NCBI GenBank assembly: GCA_017590115.1
Contig: JAGGNK010012448.1
Location: 3,305,922 to 3,369,921 of the forward strand
DNA length: 64,000 nucleotides
Reading direction: 5' to 3'
Origin: Montifringilla adamsi
Lineage: Eukaryota > Chordata > Aves > Passeriformes > Passeridae
The translations under genes were made by a program, and so were the position numbers. The notes under the pieces are model-generated. The model worked only from the letters and a program-made list of their open reading frames with translations, was not told where the DNA came from and did no database searches. Of this stretch, positions 25,901 to 40,100 are shown piece by piece (position 1 is the stretch's first letter; each line of letters begins with the position of its first letter).

Positions 25901-28478
25901 GATGATTCAATTCTAAAAGTATTTAACACATTAAAAAATACCTTTTTAAATGAAAATTACTTTTGTAGCCCTTTTGTAGATCTTGGATATATTTGCTATC
26001 ATTTCTGTTCCCGCTTCTTGCCTGCCCAAGAGATCACAAAAATTTTCTGGGTAATTCTTGCTTTGGTTTGGTAAAATAATAAGGAACTGAACAAAAAGAT
26101 CTTTAGGCAAAGTATCTTTTCTTTTAACCACCAGACTGTAAATAATTTGGTATAACATAGCCAATAATTATCTAAAATTTGCACACTCTTATTATTATTG
26201 TGAATTACTTAGCATACATTAAATCATTGCAAATCTTTTGGGGATTGTACTCTAAAATGCTATCTCATGCTTATATTTTTTACCCAAAGGAGGAGTCAAA
26301 ATTTTTCCCCAGTGTCTAACTCTCAGTTGCTCTAGTAGAAAATATTAGCAGTTTTCAAATCCTATTTTTCCAGTCACTGGAATTCTCTCTTATTCAGCAG
26401 TCTGTGATCTGGTTTTCTATAAACCTCTAACTTCACTGACTTCTACAGAATGGCACACATCTCTCTGAAGCTGTAACCCATCACCCTCGTATGTTATCGC
26501 CATTCCTGTTTCAAGGAGAAATGAAATAGTTTTATGGCTTTGAAAATCCCTGCAATAGGGGGATAGAGAGTATTGAAGTATTTCTCACTATAACCTTTTC
26601 TCACCTAGCTGAAGAGAAAGGTAGTGTAGTAGAGCTAGAGTAAAGCCTGTTCACAGAGATTTTTCAGCATTTATCTTCTATAGCATACCTGCATTTGAAT
26701 ATATTTGTCTCCTGAATCTTTGCTTTCCCCCTTTTCCATTTTCTACAATTCAGAAGGTAAACACAACACCAATAATGTGTAAGTTGGATTTGTAACCCAT
26801 CCTGAGGGGGTGAACACCATGTAGGTCACAAGAACACAGGTACTGATGGGGTGGTTTTCCTGTGGGGTGAAGAAGAGCTCCCGCACTTCTGTCACACACC
26901 TTTTCTAATGCAATGTGATAGAATGATCTTACACAAAATGTCAAGTCAATTAGGCTTTTCTTTGGCCTTCAGAGATGATTTTGCTTAAGTTTTGAAGTAC
27001 TTAATCCACCACTCAATAATAGTCTTGAGTAGTAACATTACTGAAAATTAGCTTTGAAATAAGCAATAGTATGAGTGCTTTGTTTGGCAATAGATGTCGC
27101 ATGAATTCAGCTGCAGTTAGACAAGCCAAGCTTTCAATTACTGCAGACACCATGGTGGAAAGAGGACCAGCATGTGGGCAGTAATTTTCATTGTTTGCTT
27201 TACTCCTGTATCCTTTGATAGCCAGCTGGTGATGGATGAGAAGCAGTGTAATGATGCAGACTCACTCTTCTGAAAGCCTTTTTGTACAGCAATCCAGATA
27301 CTAATAAAACCCCATGAAATACCACATTTTTACGAACTGCTAAAGTGATATGACTGTTATATGTTGATAATGATAAATTGAAGGAGTAATTGGCAATAAT
27401 TTATTACCCTTTTCCTTGTGAGCAAATTACTCATACAGCTAAATGATACCAGTATATTATGAAAATGAAGTCATTCTCTTCCCAGGCTACTCCTCTTTAC
27501 AGCTAGAAGCCATGTCTGCTGTTTTTGCATCTTTCACTACTGTTCAATTCTGAACTCCATGCAAAAAGGACCTCTCTTTCTCTTCTTCTTGTGGTACACA
27601 GAATGTTATGATCCAGACAAGGATCACAGGATTAAAATCTTTTAACAGAAATAGTAGCTTCAAAATATTTTTGTAGCCTAAGGAGATGGAAAGAAAACAT
27701 TTCTTTATACAGCATATAATGATACAGTCTAATTTCCTGAACAAGTAACTGATTCAAGATAGTAAAGTAACAATTATCCTACCGAGGAAAAAGTTCAAAA
27801 TTAATTAAAGAGGCAGAAAGAAAATATCTGAATAATTAAAAAGTCATCTCTAGTTGTTCAAAGCAAGATAAATGTACAGGAATATCTCTTTAATTCTCAT
27901 CTCTAAAAACAGATCAAAGATTACCTCTTTGGGATGAGAAAGAAATTCATTAGATCCTTAGTCGTTCAGTGGAATTATTCACCTCAAAAAAAATTGTCTT
28001 CAATCAAGTTTGTAATTGCAGAGATGTAATAAATACACAAATAGCATGGAATATCTTTCTAAGAGCCAAAGGAAAGCTTTTGAGAGTCACATTGGCAGTG
28101 GCATCAGGTCTCCTGAGCATTCTTTTTTTATAGGAAATGTTTAATTGCTTTTTATTGAGCAGAACCTTTCCTTCTGCTTGTAAAAGAAATTATTGCTTTC
28201 TGCCTCTGGTTCAGTCAGAGGAAGTTAATAGTCCCAGTTTCCTCTGGCAACAGACACAGTTAATGACTGGAAGACTATCATAAACAGGGTTTATTGCCCA
28301 AATTACAATCCAGTTCCTAACCAGCCTTCTCATTCAAATTGCCCTCCTGGCATTTTGGTGATTTTCTGTCTTATTATCTGGTTCACAAAGACAGTTCTTT
28401 GCTATTTTAAAACTTTACGTTCTTCTTCTTTTTTTTTTTTTTTTTTATTTTTTTTAAAAATATTTCACATCTGGGGAA
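22951..28478. other. Intergenic DNA, nothing recognised
   Basis: AT-rich sequence. The only distinctive item is a 26-base A run at 25566-25591. Open frames up to 114 codons (23866-24210) have no family features. Confidence 0.65.
25566..25591. repeat. 26-base A run
   Basis: Uninterrupted homopolymer, flanked by short near-complementary ACACATGGACAGCTACTGTCCATGTATT on the right, which itself contains a small ATGGACAG/CTGTCCAT inverted repeat (25596-25617). Confidence 0.9.
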
Positions 28479-28509
28479 NNNNNNNNNNNNNNNNNNNNNN
28501 NNNNNNNNN
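28479..28509. other. Assembly gap (31 N) inside poly-T sequence
   Basis: Unknown bases bounded by long T tracts (about 28428-28455 and 28519-28559). The true length and content are unknown; probably a homopolymer or simple repeat that failed assembly. Confidence 1.
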
Positions 28510-28559
28510 AACTTTTAGTTTTTTTTCTTTTTTTTTTTTTTTTTTTTTTACTTTTTTTT

Positions 28560-31500
28560 AATAGTATTCACAATGCTGGAAATTGTTAAATTCAGTGTGA
28601 AAGGTATATTTACTGACTTCACAACACCAAAGTTCTTTTCAACAGAATGATTTTTCAGCGTGCAGAAAAACCTGTGTCCAAATACAAAAAATAAATTATT
28701 CCTTCTCTGCCTTGAAGCTGTTCCTTCTGGTGTAATATCTAAGTGCTATTATTAAGGCATGTATAAAAAATACAGTTGTATAGGAAAATACTTGTGAAAT
28801 CTTTAAGGTAAAAAAAATTAATAGAATACTATGTATGTGATAATTATTCTTACTATGACATCATAAATGCACAGAGAGATTTGCAGTTAAACGAAAATCC
28901 CTGCTTTATAGTGCTATCAAAGAAGTCAAACATATTGACTAGGTGTAGCTGGTACTATGTTTGGCACACGAGGAGACTTAAAGAAAAATTAAAGCAGATC
29001 TTCTCTAATTTTTTAGCAATTTAGCAATGAGAAGTGTTATACAAAGCACTAAAAAATGTGTTTCTTTGAAGGGGATTTCAGAAAGGAAGATTTTGGGATT
29101 GCACACTAGAGAATTTCTTTGCTATTACACCTCATAACTAGGTGTCAGATTTTCTAAATATTTACATCCAAGACAGACATTAACTCAGAGTGAAATACAG
29201 TACCAAGAAACCTAAAAGCCACATTCCTGCCAGGACAAGGACATAATTACAGGCACAGCATAAACCTAATGAGTAAGTTTTATTGTCACAGATTGTCAGA
29301 GGTAACAAACGTCTACTAACAGCATAGGTTTGATGAAGTCTCACCATGAACTCCAAAAGCCATTATTGCATTTATATCAAAAAAGTCTCCTGAATTTTAC
29401 ATCATTTAAAAAAAAAAAAAAATTGATAGGGGGAAAAAAATCTTAAATTGTGGGAAAAAATTGATTATTTTTAATTATATCACCTGCTCCCTAAATCTCT
29501 GAAGCATCTGAAGACTTCCAGCTCTATCAGGGCACCTCAGTGATGCTGTCCTTTATAACTCAGACTGGTGATCTTTTAAATTTACTTGTTGTGTAACCAC
29601 CAGTATTGCAATTCTGAAAATATTTACTATCACTGCATCAGGATTTTTACATCTCATATTGGCATTTTTATACTCTCAATATAAATAACTATATATATTA
29701 TGTCTTTTAATTTTTCATTTAACAAAATGAGGCTTCTATAAAGGATTTCAAGACTGATAGGAAAAAAACCCATCTATGTAGAATAGAGGTAACATCTAGT
29801 TTGCTTATGGCTAAGGATTCATTCAAGGGTATATCTATGTCTCTGTAAGAGGTGTTGCAACAGGCACAATAAAGATAGTAAATATTTTAAACAATCAGGC
29901 TAATTTATTAGAACACCTAATTAATATTTATAGAGCATTTCAATATCACTAACTATAGCATACTACAGGATTGAATTAGAAATCAACACTAGCAACTGAC
30001 AGAGGACTGTGTAACCAGGCATAAATGGTGAGTCTTCCAAATACTGCTTATTTTTAGCTATAGTAAAGATTGTAAAAATAAATTTATTATTTCTAAAAAG
30101 CAAAGAGTGCTTTGAAGCACAGAATTTTGTTTAAGTTCAGTTTCAGCCTCACTATATTCTTTCCTTATTGTGTCAGTATTCTCTTTGGCTCAGAAGCTCA
30201 TTTTGTGCAAGGAAAGATACAGAACAATAATGAAAATGACTGCAGCTGATGGCAAATCCCTTAACATTTTTATTTTGTGTTATTGCTGTGATATACAGTA
30301 GGTGATTTCCTGAGTCTGGTACCACACCAGGGAGTCACGGACCATAGTACACATACAGATCCTCCAGAAAAGCTGTCCCACTCCCCAGTTTCTGCCTGGG
30401 AAAGCTCTTCCACAACATCAGCAACAGCTGCACCACAAACATACTACAAGGGTTATATCAATCTGTATGTGAGAAAAAGCCACTCTAAATTAGCCCTGCT
30501 GAGCAGCACCACTTTCAGGAGAGCTGTCCTTCTAATAAAAGCCATCAGACATGAAATTTGTCATCACACTGAAATTTGTCTTTCAGCAATCAAGTGCCAT
30601 CATTTCACTTTGACAGAAGAGAGAGAAATTAAACTCTATAAAAAATATCAAACAGACATACCTTGAATAGTACATGAAAGTGAAGTTGAGGGCTAGGTTG
30701 TTGTCTGCAGCAGGTACTTATTTCAACAATTCCAGCAATGGGAGAGAAAAAGGATATCTAAAACCAAACCAGAGCCTTACAACAGTAACAGAATGCCACT
30801 TCAGCATTTCTGCTCCAACATGTCCATTTTAAGACTCTCAATCTGTATTTCAACCTGACTAAAGTCTGAATGCCTTCTCTGAGTGACAAGTAGACAATCA
30901 GAACTTGGAAATCAGAGCCTCACACGGGAAGAAGCATGGCACAAAGATAGCACCTTTCAGAGCACACCTTAGGACAAAACTGCACCCTGATTTTTTCACA
31001 TCCCACAGTCTGCACAACAATTTACAGCCCCGTTTTGTGTCTGCCCTACTCACAAAAAATATCCCAGCACTCCACGCACCTACAATGCAGGCAGTCTGAT
31101 AACTGTCTCACAGCACAAATCTGCAAAACAGGAGATGGATAACCTGAGGCTGTGGGAAAACAGGAGAAGGATATCCTGAGGCTGGTCTCTCTAAGAGGAG
31201 ATAACCCCTAGAACAGATTAGTTCTACATACTCTGGCACTTGAGCTCCCTTCACTGGTCTGGGACACAACAGATTGGCATTATGGTAAACTCAGTAGCCT
31301 GTAGCTCTGTTGGTAAGAAAGGCAGAATGTGTGCCACAAGTCCTGCACTGTACAATTACTTCACGCATACCTGTTAATGGGACCTTCATTTTTTAAGTGA
31401 AACAAAATCCAAACAGATTAGTCTGATCTCTCAGCCTTATAACTACCATATGTCGGATAAGAAGATAACTGGTTTGGAGTTCTAGGAGTCAGAAAAAATT

Positions 31501-33310
31501 CAGTTTATATCCACTTATTCCCAGACTAAAAGGATATGTGTGGTAAGATATTATAAAGTATGGTCTAATGGACTATTACAGAAGCATGGTATAACTGTGT
31601 GGCAGACAGCCTTTACTTTTTATCAGTGAACACTTCATTAATGACCAATTAAAGAATCTCCCTGAACTAGCTCATTTGGTGCTAAAGGTAGGTTTTTAAA
31701 CAATATTTCAGAAAACTGAGTTATTACCATGCAGCATATTGAAAAACATGGTGCATCAGAAAGATCTACACCCCTGTTTATAACATATCAATAAAGTCCA
31801 TTATCATTCACCCAGTTACACTTCCATAATTCAACATTACCTCAGGAAAATCAGGCCTGGAGCATTAAACACTCCCCTTGTTGTAAGTGACAGGAGTGGT
31901 GCAGCTGCAGCTAACAGGGACACCACAGTGCAGGCTGTTGCTATCTCTTATAAGGAAGGAACTGAAATAACTTTCAGTGACTGCAATAAAATGTGCTGCC
32001 TTATCTGGAGCTTTGCTTCACTGAAATATTTGCAGATATCTTACACCAATGCCCATATGCTTAGTCTCAAGACTTTGGGTGATTTCATGGCATATTCTCA
32101 ATTACTGTCCAAGGAAAAAAAGCACAAGATGGGCATCACAGTTTGAATGCAGGACACAGATATTCATCCACCTCTCTACAAAACAACAGCTGTAAAAAGC
32201 CCTCAGCTGTCAAGCTGAGCTATCTGCCCTTTGGCCAGTTTATCCCCACTTGTCACAGATTAGGAAAGAATTAAGAAAAGAAAAAATGCATGTATCAGCA
32301 AAAGAATAATCAGGTCATTTGCTCCACAGCTCTTGCCAAAAGTGCCGCCAGGATACAGGGCTACAGCCTTCCGGAGAGCAGGTTTTTCTACAGGAGGACG
32401 CCCCAGCCTGCTGCTGCCTGAGCTGTGAAGGGGCTGGTCGAAGGCAAGTAGCTGGAGCCTGTCTGTTTCTCACCCCTTGACTGATGGCAGATTCCGCGTC
32501 TTTATACAGCTCTGTGAAGAAATATACCTAAATTTTTGGCCCGTAAAGCAGCACCCCTCCAAGAGCACTGAACTTGAGAGCACCTGGCTGCACAATCAAC
32601 AGCAGGAACAGCATTTGCTAACACTGGTACCCAAGCCATGACTTCTCACCCACCCCACTCATTCCTTCCCTTTTCACTTCGTCAGTCTCCGTGTTTCCAC
32701 ACTGCAGCCACCCAGCCTTGTATCTCCTACACAATTTTGATCTATCTCCCTGGAGAGGGAAGACGCGCTAGGAATCTAAGCCACCAATGTGATTTCTGTA
32801 AATTCATAGCATGCCCAAGTTTAGGGAAGGAGCTTTAGCACTTCGTTGTAAGGACTTTTAAAACTCCTGCACCAGAATATGGGAACTTGCCATACCATGT
32901 CAGTTAAGTAACACTGGTCATCTCTTCTTCCTTACTGCCAACAGATCTATTTTCTTTCTGGAATTCAGAAACAGCTTAACAATTCCTCTTATCTTTGCTG
33001 CTATTTCCAGCTCAGTTTCTGAGTCTCTTATCTTCTCTTGCTCAAAATGTTGCATTGTGAATCGTAAATACCTCTGTCTTAAATATCTGTTATTGAATAG
33101 TTTTTTTTGTAATAGGATAATAAAACACTGCACCATATTTTGTCATAGGCAGCACAGCTGTAATTTATAGTGTGTTTTATGCTTATTGTCCCTCAACCAA
33201 TGGAAACTGCTTTTCCTTCTCCTTTACCCTAGCATGGGACATAGTGTGTGTCCAGCCAAGTTCAGATTGTGTTGCTCTCCTTTCATTAATGTGTTCCACT
33301 TGAGAGAAAT
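28560..33310. other. Intergenic DNA, nothing recognised
   Basis: AT-rich DNA without gene-like features. It includes a 28-base direct repeat with 32-bp period at 31125-31184 (AACAGGAGAnGGATA... type). Confidence 0.65.
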
Positions 33311-33314
33311 AGCA

Positions 33315-33803
33315 GATTTGTCTTTACAAACAAGCTGTAGGTCTGCTGGTAGATAAAACTAGCACTGGGAGATAAAGAAAACAATGAGAAGGATTCCACT
33401 GATTGATGAATGGAAAAAGATACTTGCTTTTACAAATAACCTTTAGGTTTGCTGATAAATTAAATTAGACATTGAAAGATGAAAAAAACAATGGAGAAGA
33501 AAAATCCCTAAATTCCATACAAATTAAGAATTAAAAGGGAGGGTTATAAATTAGAGGGAAATCTTTGGTATCAGGCATATTGTGAAGTCTGTGCCTCTCA
33601 AGTACCTCAGCCAATGGGGAAAGAGGGAAGGGAAATGCTGCTGGGAAATTAGGATAAAAAGGAAGGCTGCATCCTCCAAAAATTTGAGAGACCCCATGGG
33701 AATGCCCCATGGCCTCTCCCTTTATTCGAATAAAGTAAAAGGACTCCTCTGTCTCCTTTTTGGAAATAAACCTCTGGTGTTTGTGGATTCATTTTCCTAA
33801 CAC
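33315..33803 (+). mobile_element. Solo LTR, family B (endogenous-retrovirus type)
   Basis: LTR organisation in order: two diverged copies of an about 106-bp unit (starting TTTACAAA, 33323 and 33429), a CCAAT motif (33611), a TATA-like GATAAAAAGG (33653), a poly(A) signal AATAAA (33729-33734), then a G/T-rich stretch and an end at ...TCCTAACA (about 33803). Resembles LTRs I associate with passerine ERVL-type elements. No retroviral coding sequence is nearby. The 5' end is approximate. Confidence 0.65.
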
Positions 33804-35955
33804 ACTCAATAGAACCAAAAGTGGCAGGGGCAGTGTTGAGAGCAGCTGCAAGGTTTCTGGGATCCTTGTTATCGCTGCGATGAACTGCTAGGTGTCCTGC
33901 AATATACTGTAATCAGTAGCACATCACCTTCAGCCAGCTAACCTGCCTGACTGAAGGTGTGAATGGGGAAAGAGACTCAAGAAGAGCCATGAGCCAGAAT
34001 ATGCCTGGAGCAGGACATACCAAGGCCCACTGCTAGTGAGGTCTCTGTCTTCTCCACTAGAACTTCACATCTTGTTGCCAAAACTAACAATCTGGTATCA
34101 GTTCTCTTTAATAGCAATGTAAAACAGAAGTAATCCAAATCATTTAAATGAGCATATGTAATGGAATGAGGGACATAAAATTCTCTTCTATCCTACATTT
34201 TAACAGTAATTAATTTTTTTTCAGAGAATAATCACCACTTTCTAGAACTGATCTTTTAATAGTATTGCAGTAATTAAATATAGGAACTGGAATTTTTGAG
34301 ACTTCATTTTAGACAACATAGTACCCCTTTCAGATTTAAAAAAAAAATTTGTAAGGTAAACATCACTCTGAGAATAAACTCAAAGCAACGCCCACACTCA
34401 GCAATGTGGGACGTTTCAGCTCCTAAGCTCCCTTATATCACACGTTTTTGAGATGGGTTGCTAGATGAATATATTCTGTAAAACAGCCTAAAGATAATCA
34501 AAACATAATCAGTCAGACATGTAACAACCAATTCACTGCCCTTTAAATACTTAAATTAAATAAATTGCTGTTTCACAGTTCTGTGCTGCAGTACCAGGAG
34601 CTCATGGCTTCTCAGGGATGTACAGCAACTTGTCCCCCAATTGCCTGTGGTGGTAGGAATCTTTTCCATTTGTGAGCCATATTGGTTAACTGAGGCAAGA
34701 GATTCAGGCCTTGCAAGTCACACCAGAGCTGTGGCCATCTCTGGTGATGCCCTGATTCAAGTAAAGCACTGCTTATCTGGCTCTTCACTCTTGTGTAACT
34801 TACGAACTCTCTTCTGTATTCTTGGACCTCTGCTCTACACAGAGCTGAATTGGGCTAAGCTATTAATTGTCCACAAAAAAAGATTTCTTCCCAACCTGAA
34901 CTACAATTTGCTCTGCAATGGGTAAGTTTGTTAAGCCTTGAAATGTGCATTTTCTGACCTTGTCTGGAATTGAACTTTCCAAATTCATTCACACCTAAGC
35001 ACTGATCATTTCCTTTATACTGAGTAGGGCTCCATCCCAATGTCTTTTGCACAGACAGGCACACAGAGTGTTTGCAAGCACTTCAGCAGAGAGCAAGGAG
35101 AAGCATGATAGTGTAAATATCTGATCCCCTTCTGCTCTTGTGGATCTTTCCCATCAGTATCTCCTGAGACAGAGAACTTCCCAGCCTTTCACAATTTTCT
35201 AAATGTTTCTTTGGTTTAATCTGACTGAGATCAGACTGATATACAAGGTTATTCTTTGTGTTTAAAAGACATTACAAGGAGCCTTTCACATTCTCTGGGG
35301 GTTAACACAGAGGATAATGGGTATCAATACTCCAGATTGTCTATGTTGTCTTTCTAGCATCTTCCTCTGTGAATACAGTTTTATTATTCTACAGACATAT
35401 ACTTCCTGTCTACTTCTGGCTCAGTCTTATTCCAGAACTAAACTGCTTTAAAAGATGCTTTTTTGCAAAATGTCCTTCCTTTCACAGACATGGTGAGAGA
35501 CACACAAAGTGTGTGCTGCTTCATATCTCATCCACAGACATCTGATCCTTTAAGTAAATTCCTCAATGCTTTTCATTCTGCATGACCATTCTTAATATAA
35601 TAAGCTTTGTATTTTGTACAGTCAGGAATGAGAATCTTAAGTGAATTGTCTAAACAAAGTAAGAACCAAAGGCAAATATACTGAGCACAACAGTCTTCCA
35701 CTGCTGTTTGTTTTTTTTTCCAGTAAGGATTCAGCAGTGCTCAGTAGCATCTTGGTTCAATATTTAAGTGTTATTTCAGTATTGCAGAGCTGTGGCAATT
35801 CTGTGCTGTGAACTTCCCATATTATTCATTTTTCCCACTCTGAACATCGATTGTCACATGAACATCTATCATTTTGCCAGGTGTCACACTGATTGTGGTA
35901 CAAGTCTTGAACTAAGACTTACACTAGCATTTCTCCAAAGTAAAATGTTTGCTTC
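33804..35955. other. Intergenic DNA, nothing recognised
   Basis: No gene or recognised transposon. Confidence 0.65.
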
Positions 35956-36325
35956 ATCACAGAGTGGTTTGTGTTGTAAGGCGCCTTCAAAGATAATCTA
36001 TTCCAACTCCCCTGCTGTGGGTAGGGACTCCTTCCACTAGAACAGGTTGTTCAGAGCTCCATCCTAACTTGAACACTCTGTCCAGGGATGGGACTTCCAC
36101 AGCTTCCCTGGGCAGCCTGTTCTAGTGCCTCACTACCCTCACCATAAAAAAATTCTTCCTTATGTGCTATCTAAGCCTAATATTTTCAGTTTAAAGTTTA
36201 AAACAGTTATCCCCTTGTCCTCTAAGTACAGATCCTTATAAAAAGTCTTGCTCTGTATTTCTTATAAGCTTCCTTTGTATACTGAAAGACCACAGTAAGG
36301 TCTCCCCAAATCTCTTCAGTGTCAA
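35956..36325 (-). mobile_element. CR1 LINE 3' fragment, minus strand
   Basis: The plus strand reads as the reverse complement of a CR1 3' end: AGAGTGGTTTGTGTTGTAAG, ATCTATTCCAACTCCCCTGC, CAGGGATGGGACTTCCACAG, CCCCTTGTCCTCTAAGTACA, up to AAGGTCTCCCCAAATCTCTT. Diverged and 5'-truncated. Confidence 0.85.
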
Positions 36326-36539
36326 CAGGATAACTGTGGAACTATTTCCATATTGGATAAATAAGTCACATTTAAGGGTGTATATAAAATCATGGGAATC
36401 AGCACGATCAGAATACAAACTAAAACTTCATAAAACAAGGGTATCTAATATTCACCTATACATGGTATCTTTTAAAATATAAAGGATCTGTGGTTGATTT
36501 TTTGAATGCATTTCCTTGCATGTGTACCACTGAATGGAT

Positions 36540-37128
36540 ACGACTGGAAGGCATGGTAGGTCACGTTTCAACCTTCCTGCTCAAACAGGGTCATCCTAGA
36601 GTACAAGGCACAGAATTGTGTCCAGACAATTCTTTAATTTTCCCAGTGGAGGAGACCCCACAACCTTGGTGCGCAATCTGTTCCACGGCTCAGTCAAGTT
36701 CTTCTTTGTATTCAAAGGAAAGGTCCTGTGCATCCATTTGTGCTCATTGCCTTTTGTCCTATTGCTCAGCACCACCAAGCAGAGCCTGGATCCACCTTCT
36801 TGATGCCCTCCCTTCAGATACTTATTGATCAGGTCCCCTCTCAGTCGTCTCTTCTCTGGGCTGAACAGACACAGCTCCCTCAGCCTTTCCTGCTAAGAGA
36901 CATGTTCCAGATCCCTCGTCACCTTTGCTGCCATTCACTGAATTTGCTTCCAAAGCTCCATGTTTTTGTTGCACTGAAAAGCTCAGAAGTGGACACAGCA
37001 CTCCAAATGTGTCTCACCAGGGCGAGCAGAACAGCAGGACGATCTCCCTTGACCTGCCGGCACTGCTTTTTCTTGTACACACCAGGACATCATTGGCCTT
37101 CTTGGCCACAAGTGTAAAATTTCAGGGT
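36540..37128 (-). mobile_element. Second CR1 LINE fragment, minus strand
   Basis: Reverse complement of a CR1 of a different subtype: CAACCTTCCTGCTCAAACAG, TGTCCAGACAATTC, CCCTCTCAGTCGTCTCTTCT, AAGTGGACACAGCACTCCAA, up to TTGGCCTTCTTGGCCACAAG. It covers again the 3' region already present at 35956-36325, so it is a separate insertion about 215 bp away. Confidence 0.85.
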
Positions 37129-40100
37129 TTTTTTCCATTCAGGAGCAGTTCAGAGCAACTACCAACCAGCACTGAGATGTCAAACTAATCAAAGATTGGA
37201 AGAGAGCTACCATCAGAATTCCAGATGTGGTTGTCTTCTCTGTGTCAAATGTAGTAGGGACAGAAGTAATATTCTGGCTTTACACATAAAATGTGTGAAC
37301 TTTGCATGAAAAAGCAAAAGGTTTCATGTTAATACAGTGGATTATTTTTTACTTACTGAAATGTACACTCTATTGCTAGTTAAAGATTCTGACTAGGGCT
37401 GTCAAACAAGCAATTTGATTTCAAAGTAATGCTGTAATTAAAACTACTGCTGGTGGACATCTGGAACACAATGGGACTGCTGCTCTCATCATAACAGAGA
37501 TGTAAAGAATTTAATAGAGAATTTTCTTCATCTGCAGCTATCACTACAATACGGATCAAGTAAATTATACATTGGGGATACATTGTGTGGTTGTACAGGG
37601 AAAGTGAGAGTGTAGTTCAATCCTGTCATTTAACTGACATACAGAAGTGTGTTCCGCCTTGCTTCCCAATCTAGCCAGGCTTTTGCTACAGCCGTTATGG
37701 TCATAGAGCCACAAAATAAGCAGTATTCCTCCCAGGTGAAGAGGGTAGGGAAGCAAGGCAGAGGGCCACCTCTTCAAAGTGGTACACCAATAGGTGAAAA
37801 ATAACTTAATGTTGTACTATATTCTTAATGTTTTTCTTTTGTTTCTATTCCTCTCCTTCAAATTTACACAAACTAACTCTAAACCTTGCAATATATCCTA
37901 TTCACCAGCTGTCACCTAGATACAGCTCATACCTCACCACTAACTTGGTCCGATGCTTCCTTCAGAGGTCACAGAGCACATAGCTCTGGTGTCAGTGTCT
38001 ATCACCCTATCTCTTGCCACACCTGAGGACCCTTCACAGCACCACAGCAATGTCCTGTCTTGCACCAAACTACTTCACATCACCAGACAGGTTTAGGAAA
38101 CTGAAGACAAGCTTCCATGATGTACCAAACAGGAAGAGGTACCATTTAGGTGGCTTAGTGAAATATTTCCACAGACAAAACCTTCTATTTCAGTACTGAG
38201 ACTAGAGCTGACAATACAACTCATTACTGTCACATGTACTGTGACATCAGACAAAGCACAGTCACAACTGGGTCAAACATTAACATGTCTAACACTAAGG
38301 CCAAAGGATGTGTCTTCACAATAAAAATGTGCCCAAAAGCAGCATGATGGGGCTGCCCTGGAAAGAAAGAAAAGCCATATGCCAGTGTGACCCTATTACC
38401 AGCCCAGAGGTTTTTCAGCTTTTATAATTCTTTAGGTCTGGTTTGCTAGGCTTCAAAATCTAGCACCAGGGTGTAAAACTTCCATATAGTTGTTTCAATT
38501 CCAAAGACTGCTGCTTACTCTAGGGAAGACTACTTACTAATTTTTACAGTAGAGAGTTTGTTACTACCATCCCTAGTTTTAGCAATACGTCTCTCAAATC
38601 TCTTCAGATTACATCATGGAACTACAATATAGAATCATACCCAGATCCATTTGTTGTATTAAAAATTCTAAGCAGTTTAATGGCAATTTTTCTTATAATA
38701 GTTTAGCAAATTTCCACTTTCTCACATTATTTCTTTACATCTCTTTTGTAATTAATCCATTTACCAAAATACACCAAAAATTTTTTTCTTTTTATGCATA
38801 GTGTAAAGGTAGGAGATATAATTCCAATTTTCTCAGATTTCAGAAAAGGTACAGCTTTTGGTTTCCTTACAGCAACAACAGCTTTTGGTTTCCTTACACA
38901 TTTATTCTTCAGCTACTTACAAAACAATAAATCTATCCTTGCATCTCTTTGATCACTCTCCTCCAACCATTCAATAATCCATCAGTAATTATAACTTCTT
39001 AGTTTTTTTAGCTTAAAAGGGTGTTATTTATCACAGATTGTCATGAATCCTGGTTTTAAATTATCAAGAGTCCAATTGCTGACTGGAATGGGGAATCTTC
39101 TTCCTAATTAAATGGACTGATTTAATGTAAAAACTTACAACATCTCACTTTTTAATTAGGCATAACATTATTAAGTACAAAAAGGATCATCCTCACTTTA
39201 TTTTCTACTCAGAGAATGAAATACAGTGAAAATTAAACAAATACCAATATAGTGCCAGACCTAGTAACACTTTCAGCATACCTTTGCCACTACTAATACC
39301 TCAGTATATGATGTCATTTATTCCTGATTCATTCCACTTACTTGCATGTCAGGAATAGCCTTAAGCTTTTTACATCCAAACACCCTGGGGTATTGAAAAA
39401 TATTAAGTTCAAAGTTGAAAAGAAAAAAAATGGGATTAATTTAAACAGAAACAGGAAAATATAGAGCATCAACTTACAGAAGAGCACAACTTACTCCCCA
39501 CACTGCTACCTGTATGAATCATTTCTCTCCACTAGAATTACTAGTTAAACAAGGATGTGGCAATCCAGACTTCCAATTCTTATTTAATTCTTGCTTGGCT
39601 TACAGATGCTAACAACCATAAGAAGATCTTATTGTAGCCATCTGACAGGAATCTCTGAGACATGGTACTTTCCTGAAGGACAGCTGACACCTGGGATAAA
39701 GCATCCCTCACTGAACACAGCAGATACAGAGGGAGCATGCAGCTTTCTCTTTTTAGGCCAGGTCTGGGAAAGACAGTGGCCAGAGACTTTTTTACAACAA
39801 AGGAGAATGCTAGAACGTACTTTTGTGAAATCAAACTCAAGAGTTAGGAGATAGAGATGATTCATTAGAAAAGGAATTCAAAGAATTGTTCATTGAAAAA
39901 AGCTTGTCTTATGATTCCCTCTCTATATGGGCCATCTCAGGTGAGATCAATATTTTCTTTATTTTTTAACACCTTTTAATGTCTCCAGACATTCATATCA
40001 CACCAAAAGAGCCCTACTTCCAAATACTGAAATTACAAACCCAGTCTGTAAGTGCTGATGGGAAAAAAAGACCAGGAGTCTCAGCAACAGGTTGCCAAAA

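Noticed and set aside
36490..36828. 112-codon plus-strand frame
   Set aside because: Mostly antisense to a CR1 fragment.
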